A stretch of DNA of 40,782 nucleotides from JBFHKO01 sp041595355 (GTDB lineage Bacteria; Pseudomonadota; Gammaproteobacteria; Enterobacterales; Aeromonadaceae): the NCBI GenBank assembly GCA_041595355.1, contig JBFHKO010000001.1, forward strand, positions 1-40,782, written 5' to 3'. Shown piece by piece: positions 25,642-32,948 of the stretch (position 1 is its first letter; each line of letters opens with the position of its first letter). The notes beneath the pieces were generated by a model. The model was not told where the DNA came from. It ran no database searches and was given only the letters and a program-made list of their open reading frames with translations. The position numbers were made by a program, and so were the translations under genes.

Positions 25642-26829
25642 ATGCGTGCAGAAAACGTAAACGTGCTTGTCGAACCGCTCTCCATCGGCAGGAAAGATTG
25701 GGGCATGATAGTGCTGGCCTTTTTGATCAGCCGGGCCGTGCTCTACGCCATTGGCTTCTTTGGTGCCATGCATTACAACGTGGAGACCGATCTCATCGAT
25801 ACCACGGCGTTGAATCTGGCGGAGTCCATTGATGTGGATATTCCCGGTATTTTCTGCCAATTCGACTGCGGCTGGTTTCTCAGTATCGCCGACATCGGCT
25901 ACGACACCTTTCCCCACGGTCTCACCACCGGACATGCGGCCAACTGGGCTTTCTTCCCCCTGTTCCCGCTGGCCGGACACTGGCTGGGAGAGCTGCTCGG
26001 CATCGGCACCCTGAAGGCCTTTTACCTGATCGCCAATCTTTCCTTCCTGGCGGCCTTGCCGCTGTTTTTCCTTTGCCTGCGGCAATTGGGGCAGAGTCTG
26101 GAAGTGGCGCGCTACGGGGTCTGGCTGTTGGCATTCTCACCCTACTCCATCTATTTCATCGCCCCCTATACCGAGTCCACGTTCATGGCGCTGATGCTGG
26201 TGGTATTCCTGTTTGCCTATCGCCATCGCTGGCTGTGGGTGGCGCTGGCCGGGGTGGCGCTGACGGCGACCCGCAACCTGGGGGTCATGGTGGTGTTCTC
26301 GGTGTTGATCCTGGCGCTGCAGGCCTATGGCTGGCGCGAGCTGGTGCGGCTCGGCGATCGTGGCCTGCGGGTCTGGCTGACCATCTGGGTGATACCGCTG
26401 GCGATCTTCGGCTACATGTTCTACATGCACTTTCACATCGGTGATGCGTTTGCGTTCAAGAACATACAGCTGGCCTGGGGACGCATGTTCGACAATCCCT
26501 TCGAGTATTGGTGGTCCGGGTTTGAAACCGGTGGGCGCAAGTATTATCTGTCGGTGGTCATCGCGCTGGGGTGGCTGCTGAATGGATACCTGTTCTGGCA
26601 GCGGCGCTATGCCGAGGCGGTGCTCATGCTGGTATGCATCTTCGTGCCCATAGTGACCGGCACCAATGCCTTCCCGCGCTACCTGTTCGGCCTCTATCCG
26701 ACCATGCTGGCCATCGTCCTGTTTACCCGCAACAAACCCATGATGCGGCCATTGATCCTGGCGTTGTCGGCGTTGCTCTCCAGCTACTTCGTCATCGCCT
26801 GGGTCAATGCCAAATTCTTCATCGTCTGA
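25642..26829 (+). CDS. PIG-V-like GT-C membrane glycosyltransferase
   Basis: A 395-residue polytopic protein with about nine TM helices that resembles bacterial PIG-V/mannosyltransferase family proteins. The first periplasmic loop carries FDCGWFLSIADIGYD (74-88), analogous to the acidic D plus W/Y motif used by polyprenyl-P-sugar-dependent GT-C enzymes. FFPLFPLAGHW and AFSPYSIYFIAPYTESTFM follow and are typical of this family; NAFPRYLFGLYP lies near the C-terminus. It follows GtrA by 21 nt and is the expected third member of a gtr-type system, transferring the flipped sugar to an envelope glycan or protein. The acceptor is unknown. The operon ends at the hairpin at 26852-26885. Confidence 0.82.
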   Translation: MRAENVNVLVEPLSIGRKDWGMIVLAFLISRAVLYAIGFFGAMHYNVETDLIDTTALNLAESIDVDIPGIFCQFDCGWFLSIADIGYDTFPHGLTTGHAANWAFFPLFPLAGHWLGELLGIGTLKAFYLIANLSFLAALPLFFLCLRQLGQSLEVARYGVWLLAFSPYSIYFIAPYTESTFMALMLVVFLFAYRHRWLWVALAGVALTATRNLGVMVVFSVLILALQAYGWRELVRLGDRGLRVWLTIWVIPLAIFGYMFYMHFHIGDAFAFKNIQLAWGRMFDNPFEYWWSGFETGGRKYYLSVVIALGWLLNGYLFWQRRYAEAVLMLVCIFVPIVTGTNAFPRYLFGLYPTMLAIVLFTRNKPMMRPLILALSALLSSYFVIAWVNAKFFIV

Positions 26830-26851
26830 GTCCCCCGCTTCCGGGACCTGA

Positions 26852-26885
26852 ATGATGCGGCCCCCTGGTCACGGGGCCGCATCAT
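26852..26885. terminator. Bidirectional hairpin between convergent operons
   Basis: ATGATGCGGCCCC (26852-26864) and GGGGCCGCATCAT (26873-26885) form a 13-bp perfect stem with an 8-nt loop. It lies between the PIG-V-like gene and bcp. No T-run. Confidence 0.75.
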
Positions 26886-26892
26886 GGCACGC

Positions 26893-27366
26893 TCAGTCTG
26901 CCGGGCGCTGCAGGTAATCCAGCACCACCTGATGGTGAGTGCTGGTCTTGAACTTGGTGAATACCTGCTCGATCTGTCCCTGCTCATCAATCAGAAAGCT
27001 GAGCCGGTGAATGCCGTCATACTCCCGGCCCATGAATTTCTTCGGTCCCCATACCCCGAAGGCCTCCGCGACCTGGTGATCCTCATCGGCCAGCAACCGG
27101 AAGTTGAGCGCCTGTTTTTCCTCGAATTTTTTTAGCCGCGCCGGCGCATCCGGACTGATGCCAAGCACCACCACGTTCAGGGCGGCCAGCTCGGCCTGCA
27201 CATCGCGCAGACCGCACGCCTGGGTGGTGCATCCCGGGGTCATTGCCTTGGGGTAAAAATAGACCAGTACCTTGCGGCCGCGCAGATCCTGCAGTGTGAC
27301 TGGCTGACCGTTCTGATCCGGCAGGCTGAAATCGGGAGCCGGGCTCCCGCTGGTTAGGTTGTGCAT
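26893..27366 (-). CDS. bcp: Thioredoxin-dependent thiol peroxidase (BCP/PrxQ)
   Basis: Cytoplasmic peroxiredoxin that reduces peroxides and organic hydroperoxides. It has 157 residues, collinear with E. coli BCP. Peroxidatic C46 and resolving C51 are in YFYPKAMTPGCTTQACGLRD. GISPDAPARLKKF, LLADEDHQVAEAFGVWG, YDGIHRLSFLID and FKTSTHHQVVLDYL follow. ATG at 27366 aligns with the family; AAGGAG lies 12 nt upstream. Codons further upstream have no homology. In many relatives gcvR lies just upstream in the same operon, but it is absent here. Confidence 0.96.
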   Translation of the reverse strand: MHNLTSGSPAPDFSLPDQNGQPVTLQDLRGRKVLVYFYPKAMTPGCTTQACGLRDVQAELAALNVVVLGISPDAPARLKKFEEKQALNFRLLADEDHQVAEAFGVWGPKKFMGREYDGIHRLSFLIDEQGQIEQVFTKFKTSTHHQVVLDYLQRPAD

Positions 27367-27809
27367 GGCTGGGTTCACTCCTTGTGGCCGAGGGGAAGAG
27401 CTGCTGTCTCGGTGACGGCAAGCCGGTGAATTCGGGCTCGCTTTGCGCCAATCGTTGCTGCAGTGATGGTAGCACGGGGCCTCGGGATGCGGACAGACGC
27501 GCACAGGGTGCGTGCGCCTTGTAATTGCCCGGGGCGGGCCGTACCATACTTCGCCTGCAAGATGGGGGCTGCATGTGCAGCGGCAGTCTCGTTGCCCTTA
27601 TCCCCCCGGCTCCGGCCGGCGCCCTGGGTTTGTCGGTGCTGGCTGACTACAATAAACCGGCCCCGCCGGAGGGCGCGCCATGTCGTCACCCTCGGCGAGG
27701 CTAGTGGTCTGGCGCAAAAGCTTTATAATGTTCCCGCATGAGCCGGCTGCGACCGTGACCTCGCAAGGGCAATGCCCCTGGCAGCATGGCAAGAGCCCCC
27801 CACTGCCCG
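27367..27809. other. Gene-free stretch between bcp and the dapA relic
   Basis: No convincing gene on either strand. Frames here show no recognisable homology, including to GcvR or the DapA N-terminus, which relatives usually carry here. A consensus TATAAT lies at 27724-27729 on the plus strand but has no good -35. It probably contains the bcp promoter (minus) and the promoter now driving bamC-purC (plus). It looks like the scar of a deletion that removed gcvR and most of dapA. Confidence 0.6.
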
Positions 27810-28026
27810 GCGGCCGGGAGCTGGCCTTGGCGCTGAACCAAAGATTGATGCCGTTACATCAGGCATTGTTTGTTGAATCCAATTCAATCCCGGCCAACAG
27901 GGCGCGTGTCCGCTCGGGATGGATTGCCAATGCTGATCCGCGTCTGCCGCCGACGCCACTGTCCATCGACGGGCAGCGCCGGTGGAGCAGAGGCCGATCC
28001 GAGCGGAGTTGATGAGGCGTGCTTAA
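27810..28026 (+). pseudogene. dapA: 3' remnant of dapA (4-hydroxy-tetrahydrodipicolinate synthase)
   Basis: Translation in one frame gives [24 protein letters not shown] (starting about 27819), then [13 protein letters not shown]. This matches the DapA C-terminus (E. coli: [20 protein letters not shown] and RLPMTPI). The conserved K-W-A after IP is lost. Near 27981 the frame shifts by one; VEQRPIRAELMRRA then continues in the new frame to TAA at 28024-28026. The upstream 75% of the gene is missing. Position is exactly where dapA precedes bamC in relatives. DapA makes HTPA for lysine and peptidoglycan, so a working copy must be elsewhere. The bamC ATG follows 4 nt after the old stop. Confidence 0.85.
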
Positions 28027-28030
28027 ACGT

Positions 28031-29146
28031 ATGGAGAAAGGAATATCCGTCAGGCTGCTGATGATGGGGCTGCTGGGATTGAGCCTGGTCAGCGGTTGCA
28101 GCTCCGAGGCGGAGCGCAAGCAGGCCAATCGTGATTTTGATTACACCCAGGAGCGGTTGGCGCCGGCGCCCCTGAGTATCCCCTCGAACTTGCAGGCGCC
28201 CGACTTTACCAGTGAGTACCGGCTGCCGCCGCTGCAAAAAAGCGACAGGCCCGTCCTGCTGGGCAGCGAGGTCGATGTGCGCCCGCCGCTGCAGATCCTC
28301 AATCTGACCGCCGGCAGCCGGGGCGAGCTTGGCCCGCAGTCTGTCAGCCTCTGGTTTTCACCGCGCAGTATCAATCAGTCGCTGGACGAGGAGCTCTGGA
28401 GCCTGCTGTTTGCCTTCCTGACCGAGCGCAGCATACCGGTTGCCAGCCAGGAGCCGGGAGTCAAGCGCCTGGAGACCAGCTGGTTTGCCACCACCGAGGC
28501 CATGGAGAGCTGGAACGAGGAGAGTGATGCCAAGCGGATGTTGCGCCAGCGCTATCGTTTCAGCCTGGAGCAGGATCCCGCCCAGCATCGTACCGCCGTC
28601 AGGTTGCAGCTGTTGCAACAGGAGCGTTACCTGAATGGTGATCTGAGCACCGAGCCCCTGACGGCCCTGGAGCAGCGCCGCTATGCGGTAGCCCTGATGA
28701 ACCAGCTGTCGGTGTTCATCGACACGCGTATGCGCAGCGGTATTCGTCAGGGCCAGGCCGGTCACATCCCCCTGCAGTTGGGGCTGGATGGCAATGGCCT
28801 CAGCGCCTGGCTGGCCGATGCCGGCTTCGAACCAACCTGGCAACGCCTGCTGACAATACTGCCTGGCCTCGGTTTTACCGTGACCAGCAAACAGGAGTCG
28901 CTGGGCCTTATCGTCGCCGACTATCAGGATCCGGATGGCCGCTTCTGGCAGTTTGGCAAGTCATCGCGCTTCGGCCTGGCCGCCGGCAGTTATCGCCTGC
29001 AACTGGGCGATCTGGGGCACAAGACCACCATCACCCTGTTCGACGCCGACAAGAAACCGGTGGAAAACGAGGTGGTCAGCAAAATGTACCTGAGTCTGGC
29101 CAAGGCCTTCAGTCAGCCGCCGGTGGCAGCCAAACCGGCCAAGTAA
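28031..29146 (+). CDS. bamC: Outer-membrane assembly lipoprotein BamC
   Basis: Lipoprotein subunit of the BAM complex that inserts beta-barrel proteins. It has 371 residues from ATG at 28031. The signal peptide ends in lipobox LVSGC, lipidated Cys at residue 23. An unstructured segment with LDIRPP-like EVDVRPPLQIL (about 80-95) binds BamD in the family, and two helix-grip domains follow (about 100-220 and 245-360, GLDGNGLSAWLADAGFEPTWQRL; SYRLQLGDLG). A GTG at 28019 is in frame with GGAG upstream, but overlaps the dapA relic; ATG 28031 lies 4 nt after the ancestral dapA stop and gives the usual short n-region. purC follows in the same direction, the standard order. Confidence 0.92.
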   Translation: MEKGISVRLLMMGLLGLSLVSGCSSEAERKQANRDFDYTQERLAPAPLSIPSNLQAPDFTSEYRLPPLQKSDRPVLLGSEVDVRPPLQILNLTAGSRGELGPQSVSLWFSPRSINQSLDEELWSLLFAFLTERSIPVASQEPGVKRLETSWFATTEAMESWNEESDAKRMLRQRYRFSLEQDPAQHRTAVRLQLLQQERYLNGDLSTEPLTALEQRRYAVALMNQLSVFIDTRMRSGIRQGQAGHIPLQLGLDGNGLSAWLADAGFEPTWQRLLTILPGLGFTVTSKQESLGLIVADYQDPDGRFWQFGKSSRFGLAAGSYRLQLGDLGHKTTITLFDADKKPVENEVVSKMYLSLAKAFSQPPVAAKPAK

Positions 29147-29152
29147 TGCATG

Positions 29153-29176
29153 CGCCAGCACCCAAACGTGCTGGCG
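29153..29176 (+). repeat. Hairpin between bamC and purC
   Basis: CGCCAGCAC (29153-29161) and GTGCTGGCG (29168-29176) form a 9-bp perfect stem with a 6-nt loop, 7 nt after the bamC stop. It is followed by TTGACA, not a T-run. Likely an mRNA-stabilising or partial attenuating element. Confidence 0.65.
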
Positions 29177-29210
29177 TTGACAGTTAATCACTCATTGGAG
29201 TCGCTCTGAA

Positions 29211-29924
29211 ATGGAAAAGAAAGCCGAACTGTATCGTGGCAAGGCCAAATCCGTGTACACCACTGACGATCCGACGCGTCTCGTGCTGCTGTTCCGCAAC
29301 GATACGTCTGCTTTTGACGGTGAAAAGGTTGAGCAGCTGGATCGCAAGGGCATGGTGAACAACAAGTTCAATCACTTCATCATGTCCAAGCTGGAAGAAG
29401 CCGGCGTGCCGACCCAGATGGATCGTCTGCTGTCCGATAACGAGGCGCTGGTGAAGAAGCTGGCGATGATCCCGGTCGAGTGTGTCATCCGTAACGTGGC
29501 CGCCGGTTCCATTTGCCGTCGCCTGGGGGTGCAGGAAGGGCTGGAGCTCAATCCGCCGACCTTCGAATTCTTCCTGAAAAATGATGCGCTGCACGATCCC
29601 ATGATCAACGAGTTCCATATCCGCTCCTTCGGTTGGGCCACCGATGAGCAGATCGAGACCATGAAGGCGCTGACCTTCAAGGTCAACGAGGTACTGAAGA
29701 CGTTGTTCGATGAGGCCGGCCTGATCCTGGTGGATTACAAGCTGGAGTTCGGCCTGTTTGAAGGCCAGGTGCTGCTGGGTGACGAGTTCTCCCCGGACGG
29801 CTGCCGCCTGTGGGACAAACAGACCCGTCAGAAGCTGGACAAGGACCGTTTCCGTCAGGGACTGGGCGGCGTGATTGAAGCCTATGAGGAAGTGGCGCGT
29901 CGCCTGGGTGTCAAGCTGGACTAA
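29211..29924 (+). CDS. purC: SAICAR synthetase
   Basis: Cytoplasmic purine-pathway enzyme that joins CAIR and aspartate with ATP to give SAICAR. The 237 residues match E. coli PurC length. Motifs: LYRGKAKSVY (7-16), RNDTSAFDGEK (29-39), GMVNNKFNHFIM, PVECVIRNVAAGSICRRLG, EFFLKNDALHDPMINE, LVDYKLEFGLFEG, LGDEFSPDGCRLWD and DKDRFRQGLGG. GGAG lies 10 nt before the ATG. It lies downstream of bamC across a hairpin and ends at a strong terminator. Confidence 0.98.
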   Translation: MEKKAELYRGKAKSVYTTDDPTRLVLLFRNDTSAFDGEKVEQLDRKGMVNNKFNHFIMSKLEEAGVPTQMDRLLSDNEALVKKLAMIPVECVIRNVAAGSICRRLGVQEGLELNPPTFEFFLKNDALHDPMINEFHIRSFGWATDEQIETMKALTFKVNEVLKTLFDEAGLILVDYKLEFGLFEGQVLLGDEFSPDGCRLWDKQTRQKLDKDRFRQGLGGVIEAYEEVARRLGVKLD

Positions 29925-29940
29925 GTCTGATGCACCTTGT

Positions 29941-29961
29941 GCATGCGGCATGCGGCATGCG
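29941..29961 (+). repeat. Three tandem copies of GCATGCG
   Basis: A 7-bp unit, perfect three times, lies between the purC stop and its terminator. The unit contains the palindrome GCATGC. No known role. Confidence 0.9.
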
Positions 29962-29992
29962 AATCGGCGCCTTGGGGCGCCGATTTTGTTTT
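29962..29992 (+). terminator. Rho-independent terminator of purC
   Basis: AATCGGCGCC (29962-29971), TTGG loop, GGCGCCGATT (29976-29985), then TTGTTTT. Confidence 0.92.
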
Positions 29993-30008
29993 GTCACCCG
30001 CCCGGCCA

Positions 30009-30203
30009 TCAGCGGGAGCGTTGGTCGTCCTTGGGGGGCTTGGGCTTGTCGGGCCATGAGTCGTCGTCGTCGTCCTTCACCTCGCGGATCTTGTCCCGGT
30101 ACTTGGGCAACTGCTTTTCCAGCCGTTTCATATCCTTGATGGCATTGAGAAAAATGCCGAGCAGGAACAGCAGTGGCAGGCCGATCCAGAGCCAGAGATT
30201 CAT
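30009..30203 (-). CDS. ypfN: YpfN family (UPF0370) membrane protein
   Basis: A 64-residue protein with one N-terminal TM helix (about 3-22, LWLWIGLPLLFLLGIFLNAIKDMKRL) and a charged tail with an aspartate run (DDDDDSWP) and Lys/Pro end. This matches E. coli YpfN in length and layout (N-x-IKD-x-KR; DDDDDWP). Function unknown. ATG at 30203 overlaps the M15 peptidase stop (ATGA) and has AGGAGA 8 nt upstream. It is the last gene of the yffB-dapE-M15-ypfN operon. Confidence 0.88.
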   Translation of the reverse strand: MNLWLWIGLPLLFLLGIFLNAIKDMKRLEKQLPKYRDKIREVKDDDDDSWPDKPKPPKDDQRSR

Positions 30204-30889
30204 GGTGTGCTCTCCTGGGCATGGCTTGTCAGCTGATGCCATAGTTGGGGCAGCTGCGCCAGTATGCAGGCCTTGCCGGCAATATCGGCGCTCTGCAGGC
30301 AGGTTGCTAGGCTTTCCAGGCGCAGCAGCTGTTCGGCCTGTCGCGCTTCGGGGATGAAGCTGAGGTGCCAGGGCTCGTCCCCCATGCTGCTGGCGGCGCC
30401 GGTATAGGGGCGATAGAAGCCGAAATCGGCCATGTGGGCATCCAGCCAGGCACTCAGCGGGGCAAAGTAGCCATCGGCCCGGTATTCCCAGGGCTCGAGC
30501 TGCAAGCGTGCCCCGGCCGGCAACAAATTGGGCGCATAGAGGTCCAGATCTGTCCCCCAGTGATGGCGGCTACAGCCGGGCAGGGCACTCCAGCGCAATA
30601 TGGCTGCCACCTTCTGCGTTTCATCGAGGCGGTCCGTATCCAGCGGCCGGCTGTCGGCATCCAGCAGCGGTCGCTGGCCGGTGAACTTGCCGTTCCAGAT
30701 CTGCAATTGGCGGCCAAAGTTGCGGTGACCCGAGGCAACGGCGAGTTCCAGACCGGCGCTGCGGGCCGCCTGTTGCATGGCCAGGAACGCCGTTGCCGTG
30801 GCGGCGGTGAGCCGCTGGCCTCCCGGCAATTCGATCAGGTGGTGCTCATCCAGGCCCAGCAGCTGGGCCTGGCTGAAGAGGGGGCTCAT
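30200..30889 (-). CDS. M15 family D-Ala-D-Ala carboxypeptidase-like protein (VanY type)
   Basis: A 229-residue zinc peptidase domain. VASGHRNFGRQ (51-61) precedes the zinc motif SRHHWGTDLDLY (107-118; ligands H109 and D116), and EPWHLSF gives E172 and the third ligand H175. This is the VanY/DdcY layout. There is no clear signal peptide, so it may act in the cytoplasm, for example in murein peptide recycling, or be exported unconventionally. ATG at 30889 overlaps the dapE stop (ATGA). The dapE neighbour fits a link with diaminopimelate or cell-wall metabolism. Confidence 0.88.
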   Translation of the reverse strand: MSPLFSQAQLLGLDEHHLIELPGGQRLTAATATAFLAMQQAARSAGLELAVASGHRNFGRQLQIWNGKFTGQRPLLDADSRPLDTDRLDETQKVAAILRWSALPGCSRHHWGTDLDLYAPNLLPAGARLQLEPWEYRADGYFAPLSAWLDAHMADFGFYRPYTGAASSMGDEPWHLSFIPEARQAEQLLRLESLATCLQSADIAGKACILAQLPQLWHQLTSHAQESTP

Positions 30890-32019
30890 GCCAGCAGCCG
30901 TCTCAGTATGGCCGCATACATGTCGGTCAGCTGCTCCAGATCCGCGACCTTCACACATTCGTTGAGCTTGTGGATGGTGGCGTTGATGGGGCCGAGCTCG
31001 ATCACCTGGGCCCCGGTGGGCGCAATGAAGCGGCCATCCGAGGTCCCACCGCTGGTGGACAGCTCGGTGGTGAGGCCGCTGACGTCGCGAATGGCCGCCA
31101 CGGTCGCCTCCACCAGCTCACCGGAGGCTGTCAGGAACGGGTGCCCGCTCAGGGTCCAGTTCAGCTCGTAGTCGAGACCATGCCGGTCGAGCAGGGCGTG
31201 CACCTTTTCCTTGATGGCCACATCGGTCAGTTCGGTGCTGAAGCGGAAGTTGAACTGCACCTGCAATTCGCCGGGGATGACATTGGACGCGCCGGTGCCG
31301 GCACTGATGTTGGGGATCTGGAAGCTGGTGGGCGGGAAGAAGTCGTTGCCCTGATCCCAGACCGTCGTGGCCAGCTCGGCCAGCGCCGGGGCGGCCTGAT
31401 GGATGGGGTTGCGCCCCAGGTGCGGGTAAGCGACATGCCCCTGCACGCCCTTCACCAGCAGATCGCCGGTGATGGAGCCGCGGCGGCCATTTTTGACCAC
31501 GTCACCGACCTGGCGGGTGGATGAGGGTTCACCTACCAGGCACCAGGTGATCTTCTCGCCGCGCGCCTCCAGGGTTTCCACTACCTTGGGAGTGCCGTTG
31601 ATGAAAGGCCCTTCCTCGTCACTGGTGATCAGGAAGGCGATGGAGCCTCGGTGATCCGGGTGCGCCGTCACGAAGCGCTCCACCGCCACCAGCATGGCCG
31701 CCAGGGAGCCCTTCATGTCGGCGGCGCCGCGACCATAGAGCATGCCATCGCGCACCTGAGGCTCGAAGGGGGGGGAGTCCCACTTCGCCAGCGGGCCTGG
31801 CGGTACCACATCGGTGTGGCCGGCAAAACAGAACAGCGGCCCTTCACTGCCGCGGCGAGCCCACAGGTTGGTGGTATCATGAAATACCATGGGTTCGATG
31901 GTAAAGCCCAGTGCGGCCAAGTGGTCGGCCATCAACTGCTGGCAACCGGCATCCTCGGGCGTCACGGAAGGACGGGCAATGAGATCCCTGGCCAGGGCCA
32001 GAACGGGTGAGTCGGACAT
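30886..32019 (-). CDS. dapE: Succinyl-diaminopimelate desuccinylase
   Basis: M20 di-zinc hydrolase that removes succinate from N-succinyl-LL-DAP in the lysine/DAP pathway. The 377 residues match the family. H68 in CFAGHTDVVPPG, D101 in YGRGAADMKGSLAAM, E135/E136 in TSDEEGP, a later ligand His in TIHKLNECV, and the dimerisation domain (about 180-290, with GHVAYPHLGRNP) are all present. AAGGAA lies 8 nt before ATG at 32019. yffB lies 11 nt upstream and the M15 gene overlaps downstream. The related gene dapA survives only as a relic at 27810-28026. Confidence 0.97.
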   Translation of the reverse strand: MSDSPVLALARDLIARPSVTPEDAGCQQLMADHLAALGFTIEPMVFHDTTNLWARRGSEGPLFCFAGHTDVVPPGPLAKWDSPPFEPQVRDGMLYGRGAADMKGSLAAMLVAVERFVTAHPDHRGSIAFLITSDEEGPFINGTPKVVETLEARGEKITWCLVGEPSSTRQVGDVVKNGRRGSITGDLLVKGVQGHVAYPHLGRNPIHQAAPALAELATTVWDQGNDFFPPTSFQIPNISAGTGASNVIPGELQVQFNFRFSTELTDVAIKEKVHALLDRHGLDYELNWTLSGHPFLTASGELVEATVAAIRDVSGLTTELSTSGGTSDGRFIAPTGAQVIELGPINATIHKLNECVKVADLEQLTDMYAAILRRLLA

Positions 32020-32030
32020 GCAGATATTCC

Positions 32031-32387
32031 TTAGCCGGGAATGGCAAAGATGGCGTGGTATTGTGGCGCGGAGAATCCCAGGTGCAGCTGGCCCGCGTGC
32101 GCCAGCAGGGGGCGCTTGATGAGGGCTGGATGGGTCAGCATCAGTGCAATGGCGCGCTCCTCATCCAGCGCCTCCTTGTCGGCTGCCGGCAGGGCGCGGT
32201 AGGTGGTACCGCGCTTGTTGAGCAGGGCTTCCCAACCCAGTCGGGCACACCATTGCTCAAGTTGGGTCCGGCTCAGGCCATCACGGCGGTAGTCATGATA
32301 CTGGTAGGGGATCTGGTGCTGATCCAGCCAGCGCAGGGCTTTTTTCAGGGTATCGCAATTGCGTATGCCAAAGACGTGCGTGCTCAT
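32031..32387 (-). CDS. yffB: ArsC/Spx-like protein YffB
   Basis: A 118-residue thioredoxin-fold protein of the arsenate-reductase-like family, collinear with E. coli YffB: FGIRNCDTLKKALRWLDQH with C11, YHDYRRDGLS, LGWEALLNKRGTTYR and IKRPLL. YffB binds glutathione weakly; its physiological role is unknown, and it is not a confirmed arsenate reductase. The yffB-dapE order is conserved in enterics. ATG at 32387 gives the best alignment; an ATG at 32399 would add MTAI. Neither has a good Shine-Dalgarno. Confidence 0.9.
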   Translation of the reverse strand: MSTHVFGIRNCDTLKKALRWLDQHQIPYQYHDYRRDGLSRTQLEQWCARLGWEALLNKRGTTYRALPAADKEALDEERAIALMLTHPALIKRPLLAHAGQLHLGFSAPQYHAIFAIPG

Positions 32388-32519
32388 GATCGCTGTCATC
32401 GAGATTCGGGTGTGCGGATTCTGTCATCTGGCGCCGATGCTGGCAACCACGCAACAAGCCGGCAACCTGACACCCCCTGGGGAGGGGGCAGGCCCGGGCT
32501 GCCGCCCTGGCGCCGGGGA

Positions 32520-32768
32520 TCAGTCGGCCAGGGTGTAATCTGGCGACAGCTTGTGGGCCAGAAACTTGAAGATATTGAACACGGCGGTGGTGCGTGGCGT
32601 GGGCAGTCCCTGGTCATCGAGAAAATAGTGCCCCTTGAAGATGAGGACGCCATGTTTCTCTTCGACATCCATGGCCTCCATGCCGGCCAGGTAATCATCG
32701 TGTTCGCGGATCAGCTGGTTGGCCAGTTCCAGCAGCGCGTTGCGGGCGATGGGTTGTTTTTGCTTCAT
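32520..32768 (-). CDS. yciN: YciN family protein (DUF2498)
   Basis: An 82-residue cytoplasmic protein collinear with E. coli YciN: QPIARNALLELANQLIREHDDYLAGMEA, GVLIFKGHYFLDDQGLPTPRTTAVFNIFKFLAH and a final D. Function unknown. GAGGAGA lies about 6 nt before the ATG. A single gene between ompA and yffB, with a likely own promoter in the ompA-yciN gap. Confidence 0.93.
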   Translation of the reverse strand: MKQKQPIARNALLELANQLIREHDDYLAGMEAMDVEEKHGVLIFKGHYFLDDQGLPTPRTTAVFNIFKFLAHKLSPDYTLAD

Positions 32769-32870
32769 GATAATCTCCTCGATAGCGTGGATGGATGGCG
32801 GGCAGCATAGCGCAAGCGGGCCGGGACTGTCAGCCCACGCGATCCTGGTTGTCGACGCCGGTTGGCGGAT

Positions 32871-32898
32871 AAAAAAACCGCCGGTCGCAACCGGCGGT
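32871..32898 (-). terminator. Rho-independent terminator of ompA
   Basis: Minus strand: ACCGCCGGT, TGCG loop, ACCGGCGGT, then T-run (plus-strand A-run 32871-32877). It is 50 nt after the ompA stop. Confidence 0.93.
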
Positions 32899-32948
32899 CT
32901 TCACTAGGGTCATGGAACAGGGTGGGGTTCCCTGGGCGGAGGCTCGGC

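Noticed and set aside
30200..30889. M15 gene as a vancomycin-resistance vanY
   Set aside because: The motifs are VanY-like, but it sits in a dapE operon with no resistance genes; a cell-wall role is more likely.
32031..32387. yffB as an arsenate reductase
   Set aside because: Collinear with YffB next to dapE, with no ars genes nearby.
32460..32515. GC-rich pairing downstream of yciN as a terminator
   Set aside because: The possible stem (GGCAG/CTGCC around 32490) is short and lacks a T-run.
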